Assembly (NCBI GenBank): GCA_034096865.1
Contig: JAWQFJ010001181.1
Span: forward strand, 42,501 to 62,500
DNA from: Theodoxus fluviatilis
Taxonomy: Eukaryota; Mollusca; Gastropoda; Cycloneritida; Neritidae
Reading direction: 5' to 3'
Length of the DNA stretch: 20,000 bases
Made by a program: the position numbers and the translations under genes. A model generated the notes under the pieces. It was not told where the DNA came from. It did not search any database and saw only the letters and a program-made list of their open reading frames with translations. This document shows positions 9,190 through 19,717 of this stretch, in pieces (positions within the stretch are counted from its first letter, which is position 1; each line of letters opens with the position of its first letter).

Positions 9190-9395
9190 TTGCCTTACAT
9201 GCAAAGCCCCTTTTCCTTCTCATCCCCAATCCAGTTTCCCTCCCTTTTCCTTATTTTTATTCTTCCTGCCTTGTACCCTTCCGAATCCCTTATCAATGTT
9301 GCTCCACCTCGGTTCTCCTGATTCTCCACTCCCTTCCCCTCCCCCCACCTCCTTTCCCGCCCTACCTCCTCCCCTCTTTTTTTCGCTTTCCACAG
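9190..9395 (+). repeat. pyrimidine-rich tract ending in a CACAG
   Basis: About 200 bp strongly biased to C and T on the plus strand, including C6 near 9342 and T7 near 9378, ending TTTCCACAG at 9395. This looks like the 3' end of an intron, but no convincing exon follows. It could equally be decayed microsatellite. Confidence 0.5.
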
Positions 9396-9666
9396 AGAGA
9401 AGTTATTTGAGATTTTAAAAGCGTGAAACACTTACACAAATTTTTTACGCAAACGTTGTTGAGAACTCGCGCAAGAACATCCTACCCTGGGAACAGGGAG
9501 ACTGACGAGTGCAACACGCCAAAGCAACATTTGCGCTAAAGGTGCGCGCTGTACGAATGCGATATACACGCCAAAACACGTTATTGCAAAGAAAGATACA
9601 AAGATCAATGTGCAACATGTAACACAAACTCAATGGGATTCTTTTTTGCCAAGATAAAGTGCGCGT
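9396..9666. other. unique non-coding DNA
   Basis: No gene or repeat recognised before the long CA array. Confidence 0.5.
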
Positions 9667-10222
<556 letters not shown>

Positions 10223-10258
10223 CCCACACACTCGTACAGCCAACCAAAACTGGGGCCT

Positions 10259-10350
10259 GTTCAAGAGGCCTACCGGTACGTACCGATTGATACCGTTCGT
10301 CTCTTGAACGACTTGGTACGGCTACCGGTATCGACCGGTACGTACCGCGC
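10259..10350 (+). repeat. palindrome-rich block with TTCAAGAG/CTCTTGAA arms
   Basis: GTTCAAGAG (10259-10267) and CTCTTGAAC (10301-10309) form an inverted pair around 33 bp rich in TACCG. The 12-bp perfect palindrome CGGTACGTACCG occurs twice (10274-10285 and 10336-10347), and TACCGGTA occurs at 10271 and 10323. The same arm pair bounds the right ends of the dispersed repeat copies at 5007-5065 and 13325-13384. The upstream body of those copies is absent here. Confidence 0.8.
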
Positions 10351-10359
10351 CGGAACAGT

Positions 10360-10565
10360 GTTGCGCCTGAATAACGATGTGACGTGTTGGTGGCTGTGTG
10401 TATGAATAACCCTTATAACCATAGACTATCATAGACTACTAATCCACTAGGTTTTCAACAAAACCCGAGCTGCCATGTTTCTGCAACCATAAATAATATA
10501 AAAAGGGGAAAACAACAACAAAAATAGACAACTGAGGAGCAGGTTCAATTTATGACAAGTTTTAA
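10360..10565. other. unique non-coding DNA
   Basis: CATAGACTAT is duplicated in tandem at 10421-10440 with one change. Otherwise AT-rich and featureless. Confidence 0.5.
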
Positions 10566-10659
10566 TCAATAACAATGGTCAAAAGAAAAGCCCAACCCCA
10601 AAAATGGCCACCCCAAAACAATAACACACTCCTGACTTCGCACAAGCCTAAACGTAAAC

Positions 10660-10775
10660 ACTCTCGCCCCAGGCGGGCGGAGCTTCACCGGCTTCCTAGA
10701 AGCGACCTGGGCTCGGCCAATCACAGCAGCCGCTGAGGCTGACCTGAGCTCCGGGTCATAATTAGCATACAATAA
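10660..10775 (-). promoter_or_regulatory. possible minus-strand promoter (octamer-like, CCAAT, GC boxes)
   Basis: Reading the minus strand, ATGCTAAT (about 10770-10763, octamer-like) is followed by TGATTGGCC (about 10723-10715, inverted CCAAT), then CCGCCC and GGGGCG around 10680-10668. Order and spacing suit an animal promoter or an LTR. No downstream exon is visible, so this is a motif-level guess. Confidence 0.2.
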
Positions 10776-10880
10776 CAACACGCTGTCATGCTTATGAATG
10801 GGTTCACTCTCACAGTGAAGGATAAGGTTTTCTCGCTCCGCTAGCACGGTAGCGGCAGAGAGAAGACAAATTGACAACCA

Positions 10881-12740
10881 GTTAGAAACTCAATTCTCCT
10901 GATGAGGAATTAGTTTAAACGTACAGTGGCTCAAAAGTCCCAATCATACCTTCTCGCAGCAGGGCACGGCAGTGTCTCTGAAAACCCTCTGCTCAGGCTT
11001 AAATGGATAGCGTCTCTGACCGTTCCAGATTGGTTCGACACCCACTTACTAAACTGGCACTTTAAAACACTAGGATCACAGTCCTCACGAGTCCAGCTGT
11101 CACCCCGATGGGTAAAGATTATAAAAGCCAATGCTTACCAACGTTGTCCCTTTCCTTCCACAAGAAAGTACACACATAATCCAGTCCCAGCCGACCCCTG
11201 TATCCTCAGTGATTGGAAGCGCATGAGGTTCCAACCTCACGCCTCCCCGGTACTAGTAGCGTCACTGGTAGTCCCGGTGAGAACTGTCCTCTCACCCCCT
11301 CTCAATGGTGGTTCCAGGCACCCGGATTCCCCCAGCAGGCGGTCTCCGATGGGTCGGGTCACTCCGGTGGCCCGGGGATCTCCCCAGTAGACAGGCGTCC
11401 AATGTCCGGTGGCGGTAGCAGCAATCTGGTCCAGGGATGACCTGCCTACCCCACTCCTGACAAAGACTTTGCTCACTAGACCTGTGACCACTCTAAAGCT
11501 AGTCACACTATTGCACTACACTGTGCATTAAGAGAGAGAGAGGAAATACCTTTGGGCAGAGCGTCTATCAACGACCTTGACCCCTCCCAACATTCCTAAC
11601 CTCTACGATGCGGGTCATAGGCTCGTGCCTACCGCAATCACACGCCTAGCGTGTCACGCGTCAGAGCATACGCGTATAGGTGGGGACGAATTCCCCTAAC
11701 AGGGCACGTTAGAGAATTATAGACTGCTCCACTTAGCATCTTTACGTTAACTCACGCGTCCTGACGAGACAGCTTCTGCTCAGCGACACATAGTACGTAA
11801 GTCCCACACCCAGTATCCTATACTCGTTTACTTCCCAGAAGAACGATATAGATACGATAGAAGGATAGTACTGACTACAGATCCCTCTCTTAATTCCTAT
11901 CACTCTCGCAAGACGTGATAACCATGGAATTAAACTGACAGAAGAAGAAGCCCCTTAGGCCCTCTAAAGTCACATAAGTCACATAAGTCTGGAAGAGACA
12001 AAAGCAATGTGTCACACGCAGCTAACACAATCAGTCTCCACACACGCATCATTCATTCAGCCGCATGGCCCAGAATTCGAGAATGATGAAAACACGCCCT
12101 TACACCGGCGTTATTCAGAGAAACCCATTTAGTTTTATCCCCGTTATTTTTGAGTGGCGTATTTCCCTTTTCCCACACCCTTTCACAGGATATCTCGATG
12201 GCGAAACAAGAGATAGTTTTTTCCCGCCCTACTCCCATTTTAACGGTCCAACAATATGGCGTTTCCCTTCCCAATTAATCCCAATTAATTACAACCAAAC
12301 CAAACATACCTCAACAGACTCTTGACAATGACGGTTGTCACCCTCCTGTGATGCACACAGCGACGAGGTGATAGCACTCGCACCGGGCGGCAGGCCCCTG
12401 CGAGTCTATAGCGGAGCGCGCTACAATGCGTCTGCCTGCTCAGACAGCAAGCGATGAAGTGAACCCCAGAAGGCGCCAAACGCTCAACGGTCAGTCGCTC
12501 CGATCCCATTAGCCAATGAGATTATTCGATACCCCTATCACGTGGGTCATAAAGCACGAGGACTAACACGTGGGGAGCAAAGTCCACGGAACTCACCTCC
12601 GTGACCTACGAAAAGAACATTCTATCACACCCCCTGTTCAACGGTTAAAACCACCCCCCGCCTCAGACGGGTAGTAACAGGCCATGCCCTCTGACCTCCG
12701 TTACTATTAATAACGCCCAGCGTCCGTCCCTAACATACCA
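10881..12740. other. unique DNA without recognisable gene
   Basis: About 1.9 kb almost free of microsatellites, with a short (AG)n at 11532-11541 and a 10-bp tandem duplication GTCACATAA(GT) near 11970. A perfect 15-bp hairpin ACACGC-CTA-GCGTGT lies at 11640-11654. Open frames such as 10926-11390 start at GTG, not ATG, and match nothing I know. Its more even composition differs from the flanks, so an inserted element is possible, but I found no terminal repeats. Confidence 0.45.
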
Positions 12741-13205
12741 GTTAAAGACAATTGAACAGATTATGATTTCTTTATCTTTTCCTTCTCTTCTCTTGCGCAA
12801 TCTTGCGACAAACGAAAATGGCTGCCTTCGGGGAAAGGAAGAAAGTCGTCATCACAAATATGCGCTGTGGCACGCATTTCGACCTGTGATTATTACCTAG
12901 CCTATGCGAGACGTTACAAGAAGTTAGGCTGATATTGTACTTTTCTTTTTAAAAAGAATAACTGCTCTGAAATAATTACCGGGCAAGATGTGAGCAAACA
13001 TTTCCACGACAGATGCCAAAACAATTTCAAGGGAAGCAACTCTTATTTCTTACATTAGCCCTTAGTTTTATTGTATAACCTCCCTTGAAGTGAGCATCGA
13101 ACTATTCTTGCTTACACCAAGTTAGCACTGTCGTTTTGACATAAATTTCTATTCGAGCGATGCCGAGCATTCATGCACAGCTACAGCTTAACGTATTTCA
13201 TGAGT
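12741..13205. other. unique non-coding DNA
   Basis: No gene recognised. AAAATGGCTGCC near 12817 resembles a YY1 site. The rest is AT-rich. Confidence 0.45.
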
Positions 13206-13384
13206 TCCACAAGGAACGAGCAGTCTGCAGCTGCTGGTTTACTCATTTGGTTGAGAAGCGCAATCCGCAACGATGAGAAGGCATCGCGGAAGCCATCTTG
13301 GCTACCGTTCGGTCATAACGAGTCGTTCAAGAGTGCACATTGGTTGCTCGGCTACCGGTCGGCTACCGGTAGGTCGTCTTGAAC
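13206..13384 (+). repeat. dispersed repeat copy 2, ending in a TTCAAGAG hairpin
   Basis: Aligns with 4888-5065 in the same orientation, 8.3 kb away. The right end, 13325-13384, is bounded by GTTCAAGAG and GTCTTGAAC and contains GGCTACCGGT twice (13350 and 13361), a motif also seen at 10320-10329 in the third locus. Base composition is GC-rich relative to flanks. A plus frame is open (LLIWLRSA), but so is copy 1 with many replacements, so I do not call a gene. Confidence 0.75.
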
Positions 13385-13790
13385 GCACGGCTGACATCAT
13401 GAAGTACTGGATCGGACTTCCATCTCTCCTTCTGTTCAGCCCGGTCATTAAAAATCCTCAACGCCAAATGAGCCGTTAAGCATTACAATGACCTTTGTCT
13501 AAAAACCTGCATGCCTAATTCAGATGTACACAGAGGGATATAAATCTATCAAATTCACGTTGATTGCATTGTTCAAGAAATGCATCGAAAATGTGGAAAT
13601 CTACAGAATTCGAGATGCAGACTGGCTAGGATCCAAAAAACACGTCTTGTTCAGAACGCTGTTATTTGTCCGCTTACTGGCATCTTACTTACAGCATCTG
13701 ACCAGCAACAAAGATTAAATCGCAGTGACATTGCAGTAATGCACACACAGAATGACAACAGAATATGAAGATTCGAAAAAATATACCTCG
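13385..13790. other. unique non-coding DNA
   Basis: No gene recognised. On the minus strand ACGAG|GTATAT near 13790 could be a splice donor for the open frame described at 13802-14443. Confidence 0.4.
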
Positions 13791-13801
13791 TAAAAGCGCA
13801 G

Positions 13802-14443
13802 CTATGTTGTGGCCCGCCAGCTTTGGCTGTCTTTCACCCACCCCTCCACTCGGACGAGTCCACTTGTGTATCCTGTGTCTGGAAGCTTTTCCCCTTGTGG
13901 GATGGGGGTTAAAAGATGTGACCCACTGTGTCTCCCCACACGATTCGTAAGAGGCGAATAGATAGGGACATCGTGACTTGAATTGCACTTACTTGGAACT
14001 CTTCTAGTGATTTTCTTGCTTGGCCTTACATAGCCTACAAAGGCTGATAAGTCGTAAAACTCGATCCATCTATCCTTCCATCTGGAAGCTTTTCCGGATC
14101 TCTTGTCAAGGGATGGTTTCTTCAAGAGTGGAAACATATTACTTAAGGCTGATAGGATTTCCGTAGACAGGAAAGTGCTTATAACGTGAGTGGTGGATTT
14201 AACCAGAAACGGTGGCGGTTTTTTCCAACTACCATACGGGGGTGACATCAAGAGGGCAAGTCTTGGATGGACCTCCTTCGATCGTTGCCTTAATCTCAGT
14301 GACGGATGTGTACTGGAAGATGGTAAGCCGCGTTGATACATTGTCCGCTTCATCTGTGCATACAAAAGTACGTCCTTAGTCGAGCTTTCTCCGGATCTTC
14401 TTAGCTTTTTGGGGGGACAAAGGTGGTGGCGAGGTCGCTGCAC
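13802..14443 (-). other. open frame of unknown status, interrupted by SINE-like insert
   Basis: A 213-codon stop-free minus frame. It has no ATG at its upstream end: the first ATG after a possible acceptor (TTTTGTATGCACAG) is near 14357. The part before the insert (about 14357-14096) is basic and Ser/Pro-rich with a PLLKKPSLDKRSGK stretch, and I recognise no domain. If the SINE-like insert and one duplicate of its target are ignored, the flanking frames are in the same register, so a longer frame existed before insertion. This may be a chance open frame or a decayed exon. Confidence 0.2.
13878..14095 (+). mobile_element. SINE-like insertion with 15-bp target-site duplication
   Basis: TCTGGAAGCTTTTCC occurs exactly at 13878-13892 and 14081-14095, flanking a 188-bp insert (13893-14080). 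The insert contains CGTAAGAGGCGA near its middle and ends GTCGTAAAACTCGATCCATC followed by a decaying ATCC-type tail, just before the second duplicate. Exact duplicates of this length around a short body with a simple 3' tail are the signature of LINE-mediated retroposition. From memory, the CGTAAGAGGCGA core and the GTAAAACT tail junction resemble SINEs seen in abalone and other gastropods; this was not checked. I see no clear tRNA-like A and B boxes. Confidence 0.7.
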
Positions 14444-14455
14444 GATTCCGGGTCA

Positions 14456-14786
14456 CTTGAATGTGAGTGGAGTTTGTGCGTGCAGCGCCCGTCCAGGAGC
14501 GTCTCCACTCATCTGTATCGATCCTTAGGAACGCGCGATTTGCCCATCACGCTGTCTTCGATGAAATGAGTCTTCGCTTTAATGATGCATTGATAGGAAT
14601 TTGTTGCTACATGTTGTTGCTACATCAGTTGGTGCTCGAAGCAGGATTTTGCTTCATGACCCGACTCCCTCTCTGCTGCTCGCTGCAAGCGCATCATGCG
14701 TGCGTCAGAAAAGGCTCGTCACCTGGAATAGCCAGCAGTCTATTTGCGTGCGAAGAAGCAGCGGCGCAGCCATCAACCATCCAATG
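14456..14786. other. unique non-coding DNA
   Basis: A plus frame is open through this stretch into the GT/GC block, but it starts at an arbitrary ATG and becomes a Cys-Val-Arg shadow. I do not recognise a product. Confidence 0.4.
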
Positions 14787-14931
14787 GTGTGTGTGCGCGC
14801 GCGCGCGTGTGTGTGTGTGTGTGTGTGCGCGCGCGCGCGTGTGTGCGTGTGTGCGCGCGCGTGTGTGTGTGTGTGTGTGTGCGCGCGCGCGCGTGTGTGT
14901 GTGTGTGTGTGCGCGCGCGCGCGCGTGTGTA
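14787..14931 (+). repeat. alternating purine-pyrimidine block, (GT)n/(GC)n
   Basis: 145 bp of unbroken alternating purine and pyrimidine, switching between GT runs and GC runs of 8-14 bp. The pattern has four to five GC-rich blocks separated by GT. This is the best class of Z-DNA-forming sequence known. Open frames through it (Arg-Ala/Cys-Val) are shadows. Confidence 0.95.
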
Positions 14932-15078
14932 AATTGTTTTTCTCGCGAGATTTTCCGAGATGCGAGAGTTTTACATATATATATGGACAGTCTTGCGGGA
15001 CAGTTTCTTGCGTTGGCTGTATGGTGAGCAATCTTCCTAGCGTCGTCTCCAACGGACCTACAATCAGCGGCCTGGAAC

Positions 15079-15081
<3 letters not shown>

Positions 15082-15111
<30 letters not shown>
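15082..15111 (+). repeat. (CTG)n trinucleotide repeat
   Basis: About ten copies of GCT/CTG followed by a TATTGCTCC break. The flanking frames do not support a coding role. Confidence 0.95.
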
Positions 15112-16079
<968 letters not shown>

Positions 16080-16485
16080 CTCTTCCTCCTTCTCCTCCTC
16101 CTCCTCCTCTTCCTCCTCCTCCTCCTCCTCCTCCTCCTCCTCCTCATCCTCCTCCTCCTCCTCCTCCCTCCCTCCCTCCCTCCTCCTCCTCCCTCCTTCT
16201 CCTCTTCCTCTGCTTCCTCTTCCTCCTCCTCCTCCTCCTCCTCCTCCTCCTCCTCCTCCTCCATCCCTCCCTCCCTCCCTCCCTCCCTCCTCCTCCTCCT
16301 TCTCCTCCTCCTCCTCCTCCTCCTCCTCCTCCTCTTCCTCCTCCTCCTCCTCCTCCTCCTCCTCCTCCTCCTCCTCCTCCTCCTCCTCCTCCTCCTCCCT
16401 CCCTCCCTCCTTCCCTCCTCCTCCTCCTCCTCCTCCTCCTCCCCCTCCTCTTTCTCCTCCTCCTCCTTCTCCTCCTTCCCTCCTC

Positions 16486-16517
<32 letters not shown>

Positions 16518-16717
16518 TCCTCCTCCTCCTCCTCCTCCCTCCTCCTCCTCCTCCCTCTTCCTCCTCCTCCTCCTCCTCCTCCTCCTCCTCCGCCGCCGCC
16601 GCCTCCTCCTCCTCCCCCTCCCCCTCTCCCCCCTCCCCCTCCTCCTCCCCTTCCCTCTCCCCCTTCCCCCTCTTCTTCTTCTTCTTCTTCTTCTTCTTCT
16701 TCTTCTTCTTCTTCTTC
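16080..16717 (+). repeat. 640-bp polypyrimidine tract, (TCC)n with (TTC)15
   Basis: Almost wholly C and T on the plus strand. Mostly (TCC)n with TCCC inserts, ending in (CTT)15 at 16671-16717. The few purines include A at about 16146 and 16263, G at about 16212, and four G in a CCG run at 16592-16601. Such mirror-repeat tracts can form H-DNA triplexes and stall polymerases. Frames of 200-267 codons on both strands are compositional shadows. Confidence 0.97.
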
Positions 16718-16788
16718 AACGTCGTCGTTGTTTTCCTGTTCTCTTCCACAGCTGCTCGCGTACTGCGTCCATTATCCCACCATTATCA

Positions 16789-16815
16789 CCCCCACCCACC
16801 CCACCCCCACCCCCC
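16789..16815 (-). other. G-quadruplex motif (minus strand)
   Basis: Plus strand reads C5-A-C3-A-C4-A-C5-A-C6, so the minus strand has five G-runs joined by single-T loops, the most stable class of intramolecular quadruplex. It lies 70 bp after the pyrimidine tract. Confidence 0.85.
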
Positions 16816-17375
16816 TGCGTTGTAACTACTTGGATATGGCTCATTCTGTGGAATAGACTGTGATCCCGCACTATATACGGAGCGAGTCGCATCATGTCTT
16901 AGGTCGAATTTGTGCTGCAGCATTTCTGAAGGAACACTTCGTGCTCTTTATGATGGTGAAAATTGTGTTTGAATCGAATGATCTGGGACAAAGTTATAGG
17001 CTGTTAAATTGTGAATACTTGGCAGTTAACATTTTGAAAGAGGAAGAAGAAGAAAAAAGATGGGCTCCTCCAAATTATGACGTTTTTGGTTACTGTTGTT
17101 GTGGTTGAGCCATTAATGTAGCGTTCTCATTAAAGTGCATTTTAAAATCATTTCATAGCTGTAGATGGTCATAACTTTTCATGCACTACCTGGATTAAAG
17201 AAATATGCACGGGTCATTTGTCTGTAAAGATCTCAAGATTGACACCTAGGCCCCATTCCCACTTCAAGTGATTGCAGTTCCACATCGCTTGAGACGCAAT
17301 GCGATTCACTTCGTGGTGCGGGGCTCTATATTTTTCTCACTGTAGGTACTACATACATATACATGTATATATAGG

Positions 17376-17377
<2 letters not shown>
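16816..17377. other. unique non-coding DNA
   Basis: No gene recognised. A plus frame at 16860 starts at GTG and includes an Glu-rich run from a GAAGAA tract. Nothing supports translation. Confidence 0.5.

Positions 17378-17431
<54 letters not shown>
17378..17431 (+). repeat. (CA)27 microsatellite
   Basis: Uninterrupted CA run preceded by a TATA/CATA-alternating stretch (17353-17373). Confidence 0.97.
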
Positions 17432-17682
17432 CTCATGTACTTTTTATGCTGTTGTATTGTAGAGTTATAATGATTTATCGTGACATCATGTGGCATTGTT
17501 TATTTGCATATGTAGATATGGCGGATATGTCTTCACGTTGCACTGTAAACGATGTATTTGGGGATAATAGAAAACCATCCAAAGAAAATGTAAGCCATGA
17601 ACAGCATTAATTTATCAAAGCTGTATGTTGACTGCATCAAAAGGTCGTGAAAGATTCTAAAAATCGAAATGCAGGTCACAGG

Positions 17683-17716
17683 TCGACCAAAGACTATACT
17701 ATAATCTTTGGGTCGA
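17683..17716 (+). repeat. 34-bp near-perfect palindrome
   Basis: TCGACCAAAGACTATA (17683-17698) pairs with TATAATCTTTGGGTCGA (17700-17716) with one unpaired base in the right arm and a G/T-type mismatch. It would extrude as a cruciform with almost no loop. GCAGGTC occurs just outside on both sides (17671 and 17718). Confidence 0.8.
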
Positions 17717-18866
17717 TGCAGGTCGACGCTTCTCTCATGCGGCAACTGAATTCACTTCATCGAATGACTTTCTGGCCTCAAATCACCTTCTTGACAGGTA
17801 TGTATTGCTTTGCATTTCCTAAAGATATTCCACAGGGGTGTATACGGTGATAAGCAAGCTTGCATTCTTCGATAATAATGAAAATTAGATCGTTCCATCA
17901 ACACCATGTGGAATTAATAGGCCTATGTGCGCGTTCGATTTCACAACGCCTGCTACAAAAAACAAAGCCAAAACACCCCCAATATTGCAGCAAATCATTT
18001 TATTACACATTACACCGTAAATGTATTCACAAACATGATCGGAACGCATCAGAAACGCGTCGATAAACAACCAAATTTACATGTCGCTAAGCGGTGTGAG
18101 TACTTCCCTTGATTCACCCATACTCCTTCCCGCTTGGGGGCGCAACGTGTCTCGATCCTCACAACAATGAGCTAATGAACTATCTTTGTGTAACCTATAA
18201 TCTTTGTTCTAGTCCACCAGAGACTTTGCCTGCCGGCAAAAGAGTCTCTAGCACAGTTCATATCACGTGATGGAACTAAACCGTCCGGAATATTCATAAG
18301 GTCACACGAGAGGCTTGTGGGATAGCACTCTGCTCCCTGACGTACGCCGTTAAAGTAGTTCTAAAACTATTTCGCACAAAACTCATAAATTACGCTTGTT
18401 GAGGTAATAAACAAGCGTTTATTCGATAATATAAAATGTTTGTGTTGAAATGGAAACAAGTTTTGACATCTGAATGATTTCTGTAAAAAGTGGAAAAAAT
18501 AGTATCCAGAACGAGCTATTTTTGGCATAATGCTGTAATGCGAAGGGTCATGTGTATTGCGCATTCATTGCGAACTGCGCCAGTCACTACTGACTCGGGT
18601 TCACAGAATGCCCCTGGCTGAGCGACTGCAGCAGGCCCCGAAATCCCAGCAGCTAGGGGTTCCAGGTGAGGCGGGTTTCTCGAGACTAAGATATGCTAGT
18701 CAAAGGAAAGTGGACAGGTGATTATGGTTTCTTAAAAACATACGCTGTAATAATATTGCTTCCAAAATCAGACACCGACTGCTTTCAGTCCCAATTTTGA
18801 CATTGAATCATGTACGATGACAACGATTACTTTGAATAAATACCAGAAACGCCTTTTTGATGTTCT

Positions 18867-18868
<2 letters not shown>
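17717..18868. other. unique DNA with one short hairpin
   Basis: AT-rich and without a recognisable gene. An imperfect hairpin AGAGACTTTGCC / GGCAAAAGAGTCTCT lies at 18219-18249, centred on TGCCGGCA. The palindrome TAGGCCTA occurs at 17918. The GC-richer stretch 18590-18690 has no tRNA fold that I could draw. Confidence 0.45.

Positions 18869-18902
<34 letters not shown>
18869..18902 (+). repeat. (GCT)11 trinucleotide repeat
   Basis: Eleven uninterrupted copies. An ATG at 18860 would read it as polyalanine followed by an acidic DVDDEAASS stretch, giving a 69-codon frame to 19069. This is coding-like in look but has no other support. Confidence 0.95.
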
Positions 18903-19197
18903 ATGTTGACGACGAGGCTGCATCAAGCGGCTCTGGCCTTAATGTTGCCTTTGGCGGCACAGTATTACGCAAACCGCTCGACTCCATACTCCGGTTCCAA
19001 TACGAAATATTTCAAAACATAACTCTTCCTGAAAAAACAAACGCACACAACACACCACGATTTGGTTAAAAACAAAACGAGCATTAGTTTTTAAGGTGTT
19101 CTGGCAGTAGGAAGACCCGAATTACTGACCAAATTGAGTTTTGAAGAATCGATAAGAAAAAACAAGTAATAAAACTATTAAAAGAATGAAGAATTTG
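18903..19197. other. unique DNA after the CTG repeat
   Basis: Continuation of the polyalanine frame to 19069, then AT-rich non-coding DNA with poly-A runs near 19070 and 19158. Confidence 0.4.
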
Positions 19198-19202
19198 TGT
19201 GT

Positions 19203-19277
<75 letters not shown>
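19198..19277 (+). repeat. (GT)39 microsatellite
   Basis: Perfect GT run apart from one TATG near 19206. Confidence 0.97.
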
Positions 19278-19278
<1 letters not shown>

Positions 19279-19670
19279 ACAAGTAATGCGTATCTTACCA
19301 TCCCAGTTAGTTCCAGCCCCGAGTCAAATTTATATGTTAAAAATCTCATCAAAATCCCGGCAAGATATGGACGAACAAACTCGTGACGTCATCACGTGGT
19401 TAAATGTTTTCTCAAGTCGAAATAAAACGAAATGGAACTTCCATGAACTCATGGGACGAGAAGCGGGGGTGAAGAAAATCAAACCGTAGGTTGGGACAGT
19501 ACTCGTGCCGGTGAAATGGTCATCGTTTCAGAGACACTGGTGGAGGCATTCCTCATGCCGAACTCGTGCATGCGATTTCATTAGATGGCAAGCTAATTTG
19601 GCTAAAGTACAAGTCACCGCGGGGATCGCCTGCCGTAACAGGTGGCCCAGCTTTCACCGACCATTCTAAT
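19278..19670. other. unique non-coding DNA
   Basis: No gene or repeat recognised. Confidence 0.5.
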
Positions 19671-19681
19671 CCCCAACCCAC

Positions 19682-19713
<32 letters not shown>

Positions 19714-19717
19714 ACCC
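19671..19717 (+). repeat. 7-bp (CTCCCCA)n minisatellite
   Basis: About six copies of ACTCCC(C) with one TACTCCCC variant. The minus strand carries evenly spaced G-runs of three to four and meets a G-quadruplex pattern. Confidence 0.85.

Noticed and set aside
11025..11045. tRNA-like B box (GGTTCGACACC)
   Set aside because: No A box at the right distance and no cloverleaf could be drawn around it.
10926..11390. 154-codon plus frame
   Set aside because: Begins at GTG, no ATG near the start, no recognisable domain.
12513..12735. Solo LTR starting at TGTTAGGGAC on the minus strand
   Set aside because: No matching end with a flanking 4-6 bp duplication and no second LTR found in the window; kept only as a low-interest finding.
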